A program made the position numbers and the translations under genes. The notes beneath the pieces were generated by a model, which was given only the letters and a program-made list of their open reading frames with translations, ran no database searches and was not told where the DNA came from. From positions 1,302,001 through 1,366,000 of the forward strand of contig NZ_MASW01000002.1 of assembly GCF_003202285.1 (NCBI RefSeq): a DNA stretch of 64,000 nt, written 5' to 3'. The stretch's first letter is position 1; every line of letters starts with the position of its first letter. Below, piece by piece: positions 1 through 8,334 of this stretch. The stretch comes from Prauserella muralis (lineage in GTDB: Bacteria > Actinomycetota > Actinomycetes > Mycobacteriales > Pseudonocardiaceae).

Positions 1-569
1 AGCCCGAGCGCGAGGATCGGGTAGTTGAGGTCGTCGTCCTCCGGCATCCCGGCGATGTTCTCCTCCAGCGAGGTGGCCGCGGAGCGCCGGTTCCACGGCC
101 AGCGTGCCGCGACGTCGGCGGGCAGGCCCGCCGCGGTGAAGTACCGGTCCAGCGGCCAGCGCCCCGTCGCCCGCAGGATCTCCTCGATGCCCTCACGCGG
201 GATCTTCTCCACCGGCTTGCCGAGCAGGCAGCCTGCCGCGCGGCCCGTCCACGCGCCGAGCGTGCGGTCCGCGCCCGTCATGGGCAGGTCCGGGGGAGCG
301 GGCAGCGACGCGGCCAGCGCGTCCCAGTCGTCCGGTTCCTCCGGCGCGGGCGCGGCGGGCAGCGCGGCCAGTTCGTCGAGCAGGGTGCGGGCCAGCGACC
401 GCAGCGCGGGTGGTGCGGGGTGCGGACCCGCGCCACTCACGGCGGGCACCGGGTCGCCCCCGGCCGCCACCCACCGCTCGCGGACGGCGGCGACGTCTCT
501 GCCTTCCGCCGCGGACTGCACCAGTTCGTGCGCCAGCAGATCCTCGGGCTGGGCCCACGTGAGCCTCAT
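1..569 (-). CDS. ADP-ribosylglycohydrolase family protein (3' part cut off by window edge)
   Basis: The reading frame is open from an ATG at 569 to the window edge, giving 189 visible residues. After about 100 N-terminal residues of low similarity comes GAWTGRAAGCLLGKPVE (residues 105-121), the typical opening motif of the ADP-ribosylglycohydrolase (DraG/ARH) fold. The C-terminal metal-binding motif lies outside the window. The ATG overlaps the stop of the preceding glycohydrolase gene as ATGA, so the two are translationally coupled. Family enzymes hydrolyse N- or O-glycosidic bonds of ADP-ribosyl or related ribosyl groups. The substrate here is unknown, and the coupling to an ABC importer suggests a small imported ribosylated compound rather than a modified protein. 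The family call is firm and the function is inferred. Confidence 0.85.
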   Translation of the reverse strand, partial: MRLTWAQPEDLLAHELVQSAAEGRDVAAVRERWVAAGGDPVPAVSGAGPHPAPPALRSLARTLLDELAALPAAPAPEEPDDWDALAASLPAPPDLPMTGADRTLGAWTGRAAGCLLGKPVEKIPREGIEEILRATGRWPLDRYFTAAGLPADVAARWPWNRRSAATSLEENIAGMPEDDDLNYPILALG

Positions 570-1753
570 GCCGGGTCTCCGACCGGCACGGCGGGCGGGG
601 TGGTGGCCAGGGCGTCGAGCGCCGCGATCCGGGCCAGCGCCCGCTCGCGGTCGGCGCGGAGGATGTCATCGGCCGCCGACGCGAGCAGACGTCCGGTGGC
701 GCGCAGATCCATGCGGCTGGCCTCGCCGACGGCGTCCACCCATTCCGCGGGCACCGCCGCGGTGCCGCCGAGCCCGGCGCACAGCGCGCCCGCCATGGAG
801 GCGATCGAGTCGGCGTCGCGGCCGTAGTTCACGGCGGCCAGCACCGCGCCGCGGTAGCCGCCCCGGTGGGCGAGCGTGAACGCGAGCGCCGCGGGCAGCT
901 CCTCGATCGACCGGGTGCGTGAGGGTCGCCGGGCGTCGAGCGCCATCTCGCGGTAGTGCGGGCCCACCGAGTCGAACGGGGCCACCGTCTCCCGCACCGC
1001 ACCGGCGAGCGCGCGTTCCTCGTCGTCGGTCCTCGGCGGCGTGGCGTCCGCGAAGGCGTCCACGACGGCACGCAGGGCCGCCGCGGTGCCGTCGTGGGCG
1101 GTCTCCAGCGCCGCTGCCGTGACGTCGTCCAGCGTCGCGCCGGGTGCGACCGCCGCCGCCACCATCCCGGCCAGCACGCCCGCGGCCTCCCGCCCGTAGC
1201 TGGACTGGTGCGCGCCGGTGAGGTCGATGGCCTCGGCGTAGGCGGCGCGGGGGTCCCCGGCGTTGACGATCCCGACCGGCGCGATGTACATCGCGGCGCC
1301 GCAGTTGACGACGTTGCCCACCCCGGCCTCCCGCGGGTCGACGTGTCCATAGTGGAGCCGGGTGACGATCCACTTCTCCGCGAGGAACACGCGCTGCAGC
1401 AGCAGGGCGGAGGACTCCAGCTCGGGCACCCACCGGGGCTCGCCGATCATGAGCGGGACGAGGTCCTCGGCCATCGCGTAGGCGTCCAGGTGGGCGCGGC
1501 GCCGGGCGTAGACCTCGACGAGCGCACAGGTCATGAGGGTGTCGTCGGTGACGTGCCCGTCGCCCTTGTGGTAGGGCGCGATGGGCCGGGCGTCGCGCCA
1601 GTTCGGATACCACGGCCCGACGATGCCGGTCACCCTGCCGCCGTGCCGCTGTTCGATCTGCTCCGGCGTCCACCCTTCCGTGGCGCCACCGAGCGCGTCC
1701 CCCACCGCCGCACCGGTGATCACCGCCACCGCACGGTCCTCCAGCCAGGTCAC
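566..1753 (-). CDS. ADP-ribosylglycohydrolase family protein
   Basis: A 395-residue protein covering the complete ADP-ribosylglycohydrolase fold. GAAVGDALGG (residues 14-23) is the N-terminal signature. TDDT (69-72) and the C-terminal GRDADS (311-316) supply the acidic residues that bind the two Mg/Mn ions in DraG-type enzymes. The GTG start at 1753 follows an AGGAAGGA-like ribosome site. It lies 97 bases downstream of the binding-protein gene, on the same strand as the LacI/ABC importer genes, and overlaps the next glycohydrolase by four bases. The likely role is cytoplasmic hydrolysis of the imported substrate. An alternative is reversal of ADP-ribosylation on a protein, which the operon context makes less likely. 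Confidence 0.9.
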   Translation of the reverse strand: MTWLEDRAVAVITGAAVGDALGGATEGWTPEQIEQRHGGRVTGIVGPWYPNWRDARPIAPYHKGDGHVTDDTLMTCALVEVYARRRAHLDAYAMAEDLVPLMIGEPRWVPELESSALLLQRVFLAEKWIVTRLHYGHVDPREAGVGNVVNCGAAMYIAPVGIVNAGDPRAAYAEAIDLTGAHQSSYGREAAGVLAGMVAAAVAPGATLDDVTAAALETAHDGTAAALRAVVDAFADATPPRTDDEERALAGAVRETVAPFDSVGPHYREMALDARRPSRTRSIEELPAALAFTLAHRGGYRGAVLAAVNYGRDADSIASMAGALCAGLGGTAAVPAEWVDAVGEASRMDLRATGRLLASAADDILRADRERALARIAALDALATTPPAVPVGDPA

Positions 1754-1777
1754 CGGCTTTCAGTCCTTCCTCGTCCG

Positions 1778-1843
1778 GCGCGGGCGGGCTGCCCGCGCGT
1801 GTCAGCGATGGCGGGCCGTGGCGGCGTCGCGCCCCGGCCCGCC
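1778..1843 (-). terminator. Two GC-rich hairpins after the binding-protein gene (attenuator candidate)
   Basis: GCGCGGGC (1778-1785) pairs with GCCCGCGC (1791-1798), and GGCGGGCC (1810-1817) pairs with GGCCCGCC (1836-1843). They sit between the solute-binding-protein stop and the first glycohydrolase. Such hairpins often stabilise the upstream message or reduce readthrough in ABC operons. No U-tract is present, so the role is inferred. Confidence 0.45.
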
Positions 1844-1850
1844 TCCGCTG

Positions 1851-3122
1851 CTAGTTGGAGATGCTGTTCCAGCCGTCCTCGAGCTCTCGCGCGAGCCCGG
1901 CCGCGTCGGTCTCCCGCGCGAGGTAGCGCTGGAACGCGGGCGTGGCGACGGTGTCCTTCCACTGCGCGTACTTGTCGACGAACAGGTACGGCGCCGAGGT
2001 CAGGTGCTCCCCGGAGGACAGGATCGCGTCCCAGCCGTTGGCGGAGCCGAGCTTTCCGGCCAGGGCCTCGCGCGCCGAGTTCGTCGCCGGGATCAGCGCG
2101 TCGGCCTCGTTGAGCGCGGCGAGGTTCTCGGTGCTGGTGAAGAACTCGATGAACTCGGCGGACTCCTCGACGTGCTCGGAGTCGATGTTCACCGACAGGG
2201 TCTGCGGGTTGGCCGCCTGCTCCGGGCCGGCCGGGCCCGCCAGTGGCGGCAGGACGACCCAGTCGAGGCCCTTCGGGGCATCCTTGGCGATGTTCGCGGC
2301 CTGGTACGAGCCCTGCACGGTCATGGCGATCTGGCCCTCGTAGAAGGGGGCGAGCGTCTTGGAGCCGGACTGCGTCAGGGTCACGGGCATGATGGACTTG
2401 TCCTCGTAGGCCATCGTGTGCACGAGTTCCGGCAGCGCCGTCTCACCCTCACCGATCGAGATCGTCGTGTTGTCGCCCGTGCCCTCGAAGTACTTCCCGC
2501 CGAATCCGGGCGCCAGCGCCATGAACGCGGCCGTCGGGCTGGACAGGCCCCAGCCCAGCCCGTACGTGCCGTCCTTGGTGGTGGCCTTGGCGATCTCGCG
2601 GAGCTGCTCCCAGCTCATGGTCGGGCCGGTGGGGATCTCGACGCCCGCGCGCTGCAGCAGCTTGCGGTTCGCGAAGACCATGTAGGACTGCAGCTCGGTG
2701 GGGTAGGCGATCACCTGGCCGTCGACCGTCACCGAGTCGAGGATGCCCTTCGGGATGTCGGCGCGCGTCTGCTCCGACAGGTACGGGGACAGGTCGGCGA
2801 GGTAGCCGTCCACGGCGAACGGCACGATCCCGGCGGCCTCGTAGTGCACGATGTCCGGTGCGCTGCCCGCGTTGAACTGGGTGATGAGCTTGTCGTAGAC
2901 GCCGTCCCACCCGGCGGGCACCACCTCCACCCGCACGTCGGGGTGCTCGTCGTTCCACGCCTTGACGATCTTGTTCGTCGCCTCGATGGCGGCGGGCTGA
3001 TCGGACAGCGACTGGAACTTCAGGGTCACCGGGCCCGAGTCGTCGCCGCTCCCGCCGCCGCAGGCGGTCGCGAGCAGGCCGGTGGCGAGGGCACAGGCGA
3101 GTAACGCGCGTCGAGACTTCAT
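1851..3122 (-). CDS. Extracellular solute-binding lipoprotein of a carbohydrate-type ABC importer
   Basis: A 423-residue protein with a short basic N-terminus, a hydrophobic core and a lipobox-like ATAC ending at Cys21, so it is probably lipid-anchored outside the membrane. The body reads as a family 1 (MalE/UgpB type) solute-binding protein, with features such as KFQSLSDQP, a WNDEHPDV segment, and the hinge and C-terminal region typical of sugar binders. The ATG at 3122 follows AAAGG. It is the third gene of the set LacI, permease, permease, binding protein, which is the standard order of actinobacterial oligosaccharide or nucleoside importers. No ATPase is encoded here, so a shared MsiK-type ATPase elsewhere is likely. 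Confidence 0.9.
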   Translation of the reverse strand: MKSRRALLACALATGLLATACGGGSGDDSGPVTLKFQSLSDQPAAIEATNKIVKAWNDEHPDVRVEVVPAGWDGVYDKLITQFNAGSAPDIVHYEAAGIVPFAVDGYLADLSPYLSEQTRADIPKGILDSVTVDGQVIAYPTELQSYMVFANRKLLQRAGVEIPTGPTMSWEQLREIAKATTKDGTYGLGWGLSSPTAAFMALAPGFGGKYFEGTGDNTTISIGEGETALPELVHTMAYEDKSIMPVTLTQSGSKTLAPFYEGQIAMTVQGSYQAANIAKDAPKGLDWVVLPPLAGPAGPEQAANPQTLSVNIDSEHVEESAEFIEFFTSTENLAALNEADALIPATNSAREALAGKLGSANGWDAILSSGEHLTSAPYLFVDKYAQWKDTVATPAFQRYLARETDAAGLARELEDGWNSISN

Positions 3123-3154
3123 TGTCGACCTTTCCCGGTTGGGGTGGGCAGGAC

Positions 3155-3982
3155 TCATCCCTTCACCGCTCCGGCCATGAGCCCGCTGGTGAGCCTGCGG
3201 CGGAGCAGGGAGAAGAAGACGATGCTGGGGATGGCGGCGAGCACCGCGCCCGCGGCGAGCGGCCCGAGCGCGACCTTGCCCTCGCCGCCGATGAACATCT
3301 TCAGCGTGATCGGCAGCGTGTAGTTCTCGGGCGACTGCAACAGCACCAGCGCGAAGAAGAACTCGTTCCAGGAGGAGACGAAGCCGAACATCGCCGTCGC
3401 CACGATGCCGGGCGCGAGCAGGGGAAACACGATCACGCGCAGCACGGTGAGCCGGCTCGCGCCGTCCATCGACCCGGCCTCCTCCAGTTCGACCGGCACC
3501 GCCGAGACGTAGCCCTGCAGCATCCACAGGGCGAACGGCAGCATGTAGGTCATGTGCACGAGCGTCAGCCCGGCCAGGCTGTCGGAGAGCCCCAGCGTGC
3601 GCAGGATGAGAAACAGCGGCAGGATCACCAGCACGACGGGGAACACCTGGCTCACCAGGATCCAGGCGACACCGGCCATCCGCACCTTGCCGCGCAGCCG
3701 GGCCAGCACATAGGACGCGGGCAGCGCGATGAGAATCACCAGTGCCGTCGAGGTCAGCGCCACGACGAGGCTGTTCCACGCGGAGCGGACGAGCCCCTGC
3801 CGTTCGAGCGCCTGCCCGTAGTTGTCCCAGTGCCACTGCTGTGGCAGCAGGTTCACCGACAGCGAGTTGAGCTCAGCCGACGACTTCACCGACGCCGAGA
3901 TCAGCCACAGCAGGGGAAAGCCGAGAAAGAGAATGTAGGCCGCGAGCGCGGCGTAGCGGGCGGGCCGGGCCAGGAAACGCAT
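3155..3982 (-). CDS. ABC importer permease, MalG type
   Basis: A 275-residue membrane protein with about six predicted transmembrane segments. It has the cytoplasmic EAA loop (EEAGSMDGASRLTVLRVI, with the following G in FPLLAPG), which contacts the ATPase in CUT1-family importers. It begins 3 bases after the stop of the upstream permease and ends 32 bases before the binding-protein start, so the three form one transport unit. The N-terminal extension is short, as usual for MalG-type subunits. Confidence 0.92.
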   Translation of the reverse strand: MRFLARPARYAALAAYILFLGFPLLWLISASVKSSAELNSLSVNLLPQQWHWDNYGQALERQGLVRSAWNSLVVALTSTALVILIALPASYVLARLRGKVRMAGVAWILVSQVFPVVLVILPLFLILRTLGLSDSLAGLTLVHMTYMLPFALWMLQGYVSAVPVELEEAGSMDGASRLTVLRVIVFPLLAPGIVATAMFGFVSSWNEFFFALVLLQSPENYTLPITLKMFIGGEGKVALGPLAAGAVLAAIPSIVFFSLLRRRLTSGLMAGAVKG

Positions 3983-3985
3983 GAC

Positions 3986-4960
3986 TCACCGCGCTTTCTC
4001 GGTGCTGTCGTGGCGGAACTGCGAGCGCAGGTACGCCGCGAGGACGGCGACGATGACGATGACCAGCACGACGCCCATCGCGGCGGCGTAGCCGAGGTTG
4101 CGGTTCTTGAACGCCTCGAGGTAGACGAACAGCACCGGAACCATCGTCCGGCCTCCGGGCCCGCCCTCGGTGAGGACGTAGACCAGGGCGAACGAGTTGA
4201 AGTTCCAGATGAAGTTCAGCGACGTGATCGACGTGACGATCGGGCGCAGGCTCGGCCACGTCACCGCGGTGAACCGGCGCCAGGCACTCGCACCGTCCAC
4301 GGCGGCGGCCTCGTGCAGCTCGGCCGGGATCTGTTGCAGCCCGGCCAGCAGCGTGACGGTGGTCTGCGGCATGCCGACCCAGACGCCGACGACGATCACC
4401 GCGGGCAGCGCGGTGGAGAAGTCGCCGAGCCAGTTGGTGTCACCGGGCAGCCCGATGCTGCCCAGGACGGCGTTGAGCGGGCCGCCGTTGGCCGAGTAGA
4501 TCATCTGCCACATGATCGCCACGACCACCGGCGGCATTGCCCACGGAATGAGCGCGAGCACCCGGGTCAGGCCCTGCAGGCGCAGCCCGGAGTTCAGCAG
4601 CAGTGCCAGGCCCATCGCCGCGGCGAGCTGCAGCAACGTGACGCTGACCGTCCAGATCATGCCGATGCGCAGCGAGTCCCAGAACAGGGAGTTCTCGGCG
4701 AGCCTGCCGAAGTTCTCCAGGCCCACGACGTCGTAGTCGGGGCGGCGGACCAGGCGCGCGTCGGTGAAGGCGAGCGCGATGCCGACCACGAGCGGCGCGA
4801 CGCTGAGCACCAGGATCGGGATCAGCGAGGGCATCACCAGCGCGATCGCCTCGCGGCGCCGGGCGCGGCCGAGCGCGCTGCGGGGACGCCGCCGCGGCCT
4901 GCGGTTCGGCGGGGGAGCGGGCGCTGCGGGCGACGCGGTCGCCAGTGACGGGGTGGCCAT
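3986..4960 (-). CDS. ABC importer permease, MalF type
   Basis: A 324-residue membrane protein with an Arg/Pro-rich cytoplasmic N-terminus (residues 15-40), about six membrane segments and the EAA loop (HEAAAVDGASAWRRFTAVTW). The ATG at 4960 is preferred because a GGAG site stands seven bases upstream. A GTG at 4963 is also possible. Either start overlaps the LacI stop codon (TGATG or GTGA), so regulator and permease are translationally coupled. This is the partner of the MalG-type permease that follows. Confidence 0.92.
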   Translation of the reverse strand: MATPSLATASPAAPAPPPNRRPRRRPRSALGRARRREAIALVMPSLIPILVLSVAPLVVGIALAFTDARLVRRPDYDVVGLENFGRLAENSLFWDSLRIGMIWTVSVTLLQLAAAMGLALLLNSGLRLQGLTRVLALIPWAMPPVVVAIMWQMIYSANGGPLNAVLGSIGLPGDTNWLGDFSTALPAVIVVGVWVGMPQTTVTLLAGLQQIPAELHEAAAVDGASAWRRFTAVTWPSLRPIVTSITSLNFIWNFNSFALVYVLTEGGPGGRTMVPVLFVYLEAFKNRNLGYAAAMGVVLVIVIVAVLAAYLRSQFRHDSTEKAR

Positions 4961-5988
4961 CACGCTGCTCCGTCCGTTGTGGACTCACGCACGATGAGCT
5001 CGGGTCCCACGGCGATCTGCCGAGCCTGCTGGTCCGGGTCGTCGGTGAGGCCGAGCATGAGCTCCGCGGCGGCGCGCCCGCGTGCGGCCGAGCCGAGGGA
5101 CACGCTGGTCAGGCTCGGCAGGAACACGCGGCCGAGCTCGGTGTCGTCCATGCCCGTCACCGCCACGTCGCCCGGCACGGACAGGCCCAGCTCCCGTGCC
5201 GCGCGGATGGCGCCGATGGCGAGCAGGTCGTTGGCCGCGACTACCGCGTCGAGGCGTGGTGCCTGCCCGGACGCACGGTCGAACAGCCGCCGGGCCGCCA
5301 CGATGCCCTCCGCGACGGTGAAGTCGCCGGCGATCTCGGTCTCGACGCGCTCGGTGTGGACGCCCTCGGCGCCGATGGCGGCGTCGAAGCCGCGCTGGCG
5401 GGACGCACCGGGTGTGGTGTCGAGGGGGCCGTTGAGGAAGCCGATGCGGCGGCGGCCCCGGTCCAGCACGTGCCGGACCGCCTGGCCGATACCGGCCGCG
5501 GAGTCGGTGGACACCGAGCTGACGCCGTGCTCGCTCAGGGCGCGGCCGATGACCACGACCGGCACCGGTGCCCGCTGGATCTCGGCGATCAGCTCGTCGT
5601 CGGTGCGCAGCGGGATGACGACCATGCCGTCGACGAAGCCGCTGTTGAGGCTGCGTACCAGTTCGGCGGCCGAGGCGGCGGTGTCGCCGGTGGTCATGAC
5701 CACCACCCGGTAGCCGTGCGGGGCGAGGACCTCGTGGATGCCGCGCATCATCTCGACGTAGACCGGGTTGCCGATGTCGGCGACCGCGAAGGCGATCTGG
5801 AAGGTCTTCTTCATGCGCAGGGACCGCCCGATCGCGTCGGCGCTGTAGCCGAGCTCGGCGGCCGCCGCGCGGACCCGCTCGACCATCGCCCTGCTCGCGC
5901 CGGTGCCGTGCAGCGCGCGGGAGGTGGAGGCCAGTGACACTCCCGCGCGCTCGGCCACCTGCAGCAGCGTGGCGCGTGTCGAGGTCAT
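4960..5988 (-). CDS. LacI-family transcriptional regulator of the ABC/ADP-ribosylglycohydrolase operon
   Basis: A 342-residue protein. The N-terminal HTH is LLQVAERAGVSLASTSRAL (about residues 7-25), with the hinge helix near residues 48-58, followed by a periplasmic-binding-protein-like sensor domain. The ATG at 5988 is preceded by GGGAGGGA at good spacing. The frame stays open further upstream, but that part lacks family similarity and would cross the operators. It is the first gene of the operon and probably represses itself and the importer until the imported sugar or nucleoside binds. Two identical palindromes lie 38-86 bases upstream. Confidence 0.93.
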   Translation of the reverse strand: MTSTRATLLQVAERAGVSLASTSRALHGTGASRAMVERVRAAAAELGYSADAIGRSLRMKKTFQIAFAVADIGNPVYVEMMRGIHEVLAPHGYRVVVMTTGDTAASAAELVRSLNSGFVDGMVVIPLRTDDELIAEIQRAPVPVVVIGRALSEHGVSSVSTDSAAGIGQAVRHVLDRGRRRIGFLNGPLDTTPGASRQRGFDAAIGAEGVHTERVETEIAGDFTVAEGIVAARRLFDRASGQAPRLDAVVAANDLLAIGAIRAARELGLSVPGDVAVTGMDDTELGRVFLPSLTSVSLGSAARGRAAAELMLGLTDDPDQQARQIAVGPELIVRESTTDGAA

Positions 5989-6025
5989 CGTCCCTCCCGG
6001 TCGGTCGCGGCGGTGCGAGTCGGAC

Positions 6026-6039
6026 TGGAAACGTTTCCA
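6026..6039. promoter_or_regulatory. LacI-type operator, proximal copy
   Basis: TGGAAACGTTTCCA is a perfect 14-bp palindrome with the central CG typical of LacI-family operators. It lies 38 bases upstream of the LacI ATG. Confidence 0.75.
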
Positions 6040-6060
6040 ATCCGGGTCCGCTGGTCGTCG

Positions 6061-6074
6061 TGGAAACGTTTCCA
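6061..6074. promoter_or_regulatory. LacI-type operator, distal copy
   Basis: A second identical TGGAAACGTTTCCA, centred 35 bp from the first. The duplication upstream of the regulator's own start strongly suggests autoregulation with cooperative binding. Confidence 0.75.
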
Positions 6075-6148
6075 ACGGATTGGCGGGAATCCTGCCACCC
6101 GTTCGGGTGTGTGTCAAACGCCGGTTTCGCCCACCACGAACCTACGCC

Positions 6149-6180
6149 CGGCGCTGATCAGGCTGGGGCGATCAGCGCCG
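6149..6180 (-). terminator. Hairpin terminator of the HsdR-N-like gene
   Basis: CGGCGCTGATC (6149-6159) pairs perfectly with GATCAGCGCCG (6170-6180) around a 10-base loop. It starts 12 bases past the stop of the minus-strand gene 6193-7329 and separates it from the LacI operon promoter. Confidence 0.65.
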
Positions 6181-6192
6181 GGGCCTGATCGG

Positions 6193-7329
6193 TCAGATCC
6201 GCTCGTCGGCCTTCGAGAGGTAGCCGGCGACCGTCTTGCGGAGACGGTCCGCGTGGGCGTAGATGTCTTCCGCGCGCTCGATGGGGATGCGCGTTTCGAC
6301 CTTGTTCTCGTCGAACACGCCGAGGTAGCGCCGGGAACGGTTGAACCACAGCCGCGCGACCGGTTTCCGGTTGTTGTCGTCGAGCAGTACGCCGAAGTAG
6401 GTCTTGGTGTCGCGTCCGAAGATCCGGTCGGCCGGGACCTCGCTGCACGCGATGGCGCGCACGACGCGGTATGCGTCGAGCTCATCCTCGGTGGTGACGA
6501 CGTCTCGGGTACGTTCAAGCTGCGCGCCTTCTGGCTCTGCGAGAGGGGCGGCATCCTGCCCCGGAGCTTGGGCCGCGGCGGCCAGCTCGGTGACGTCCTG
6601 CTCGGCCTCGCCGGACCCGAGGGCCGTCTTCAGGCGGTCGTTGACCTGCTCGGTCAGGAACTGGTGGGCAGCCTTCTGTACCAGTGGATGAAATTGCTCG
6701 CGGACCCGCTGTGTGATGTTTCTGCCGCCATATACCCGGCCAGCAAGAAACCTCACCCACTCCTCGCTCGGTTCCTTGAATTCCGCCCCCAGCGCTCGTT
6801 TGATGGCTCCGATGTACTTCAGCTCTCCGGCGGCACTGATAACGGAGTCGAGATCGAAGGACTCACGCGTCAGCTTCGCCAGTTCGGGCAGCAGTGTGCG
6901 ATCGACAGCGGAGAGATCGAGGACCAGGAAAGGCTTGCTGTCCATCTTGTTCGGCTCGTCGAGGTCGGTGTAGAACTCCCATGTCTGACCGTTCGTCAGT
7001 ATCGCGATTCGAGCATTGGTCACAGAGAAGTACCGGAACAGTTGCGACGCATGTTCCAGTCGTAGCGGTTCGGTGACCTTCTTTGCCTCGATGAGCATCT
7101 GGACCTGGCCGTCGTGGACCAGGGCATAGTCGATCTTCTCGCCCCTCTTGGTTCCCACGTCCGCCGTGAACTCGGGGATCACCTCAGCCGGGTTGAACAC
7201 GTCATATCCGAGTACTCTGCCGATGAAAGGCATCACGAACGCGTTCTTCGTGGCTTCCTCGGTCTCGATCGAGCCCTTCTGCTGCTTCAACTTGGCTGAG
7301 AGTTCCGCAACCCGTTCGGTTATGCCCAC
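6193..7329 (-). CDS. Orphan type I restriction HsdR-N-like PD-(D/E)XK protein
   Basis: A 378-residue protein. The first half resembles the N-terminal nuclease domain of type I restriction R subunits (HSDR_N_2). It has an early Glu (near 24), Asp67 in GEKIDYAL, the ExK pair Glu81-Ala-Lys83 in LIEAKKV, and the downstream QLFRYF motif. The helicase domain of HsdR is absent. The C-terminal 90 residues form a separate small domain of unknown role that follows a Ala/Pro/Glu-rich linker. The start is GTG at 7329 with AGGAG upstream; an ATG between them is out of frame. No methylase or specificity gene is nearby. It could be a solitary nuclease or defence effector, or a non-cleaving DNA-binding protein. 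Confidence 0.75.
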   Translation of the reverse strand: MGITERVAELSAKLKQQKGSIETEEATKNAFVMPFIGRVLGYDVFNPAEVIPEFTADVGTKRGEKIDYALVHDGQVQMLIEAKKVTEPLRLEHASQLFRYFSVTNARIAILTNGQTWEFYTDLDEPNKMDSKPFLVLDLSAVDRTLLPELAKLTRESFDLDSVISAAGELKYIGAIKRALGAEFKEPSEEWVRFLAGRVYGGRNITQRVREQFHPLVQKAAHQFLTEQVNDRLKTALGSGEAEQDVTELAAAAQAPGQDAAPLAEPEGAQLERTRDVVTTEDELDAYRVVRAIACSEVPADRIFGRDTKTYFGVLLDDNNRKPVARLWFNRSRRYLGVFDENKVETRIPIERAEDIYAHADRLRKTVAGYLSKADERI

Positions 7330-7605
7330 GATGTCATCTCCTGGCTTCGGCGACAGGTCCGCGCGTCGTTGACCAGACCTGTGCCCAGAGAATTCGTGAA
7401 AGGCAACTCGAGTGTTACCAGCCGAATCGGCACGGTCACCATTGACGTCCATTTCACGTGATCGGCGACCGGGAAGTTATTCCCGGACTTGGCGGGTGCA
7501 CTCCAGGCTGCTCTGTTCCGGTGATCCGTGCGCAAATGGCCGCGAAGACCATGGCGGCCGTCCCATGATCGAGGTGGCTTAGCCGTGCACCAGGGGAGGT
7601 GGCAC

Positions 7606-8262
7606 ATGACGTGGCGTGACCAGCCGCGCGGGAAGGACGGTCGCTGGGTCAAGCGACCGGGCGCGGTGGTGGTCGTGACGGGGGTGCTCGCCGCGGGCGT
7701 GGCATATGGGCCGCTCGGCGCGTCCGGGGGCGGCGGTGCGGTGTCGGTCGAGGCGTCGCTGGGCAAGGCCGTCCGGGCGAAGCTCGACCGGGGCAAGCGC
7801 AGCGCGGCGAAGGGCCGCCGTGACGTCACGTGGCGGCGCCTGGACCTCAGGCGCATCTCCCAGCGGCTCCGGCGTGGCGCTCAGTGCGCGGCGAACTCCT
7901 ACGGAGAGGTCCAGCAGTTCCTGGCTCGTACGCCATGCCGCTCGCTCGACCGGATGCTGTTCGTCCTCGACGACGCGAGCGGCAACCGCATCGTGGTGTC
8001 GGTGTCCTGGGTCGGGATGGCAACCAGCCGGAGTGCCCGGCAGCTTCGCGACCTTGCCGACGTGCACGGTACGGGCAACATCTCACCCCTGCCCGGCCCG
8101 CTTGTCGGCGCGGGGGACATCGGCTGGACCGGGCACAACTACGACTCAAGGCGATCCGGGCGGTCGGTGACGATCGCCGAGGTGGAGCCACTGCGGGGCA
8201 GCCCCCCGGCGGAGTATCTGGACGCTGTCGCCGACGTCGTAGCGGAGTTTCCTCGCCCCTGA
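7606..8262 (+). CDS. Membrane-anchored protein of unknown function, paralogue of the 54934-55593 product
   Basis: A 218-residue protein with a polar N-terminus (QPRGKDGRW), one membrane segment near residues 20-38, and an exported domain. The domain carries CAANSYGEV, ARTPCRSLDR, VVSVSWV, ARQLRDLAD, GTGNI and VTIAEVE, in the same order as the protein encoded at 54934-55593. The two shared cysteines could form a disulfide. The ATG at 7606 is preceded by GGGGAGG; the frame is open further upstream but without a better site. I do not recognise a named function. The gene stands alone between the HsdR-N-like gene, on the other strand, and a LysR pseudogene. Confidence 0.8.
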   Translation: MTWRDQPRGKDGRWVKRPGAVVVVTGVLAAGVAYGPLGASGGGGAVSVEASLGKAVRAKLDRGKRSAAKGRRDVTWRRLDLRRISQRLRRGAQCAANSYGEVQQFLARTPCRSLDRMLFVLDDASGNRIVVSVSWVGMATSRSARQLRDLADVHGTGNISPLPGPLVGAGDIGWTGHNYDSRRSGRSVTIAEVEPLRGSPPAEYLDAVADVVAEFPRP

Positions 8263-8334
8263 CCGCGAATGGTGAGTTTGACCTCCCTGCGGCTCAGCGG
8301 GGGACGGATCCAGCAGCTGCGATGACTGACAAGC

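Noticed and set aside
6000-6117. Longer N-terminus for the first LacI regulator
   Set aside because: The extra 43 codons lie over the two operators and lack similarity; a good ribosome site precedes the ATG at 5988.
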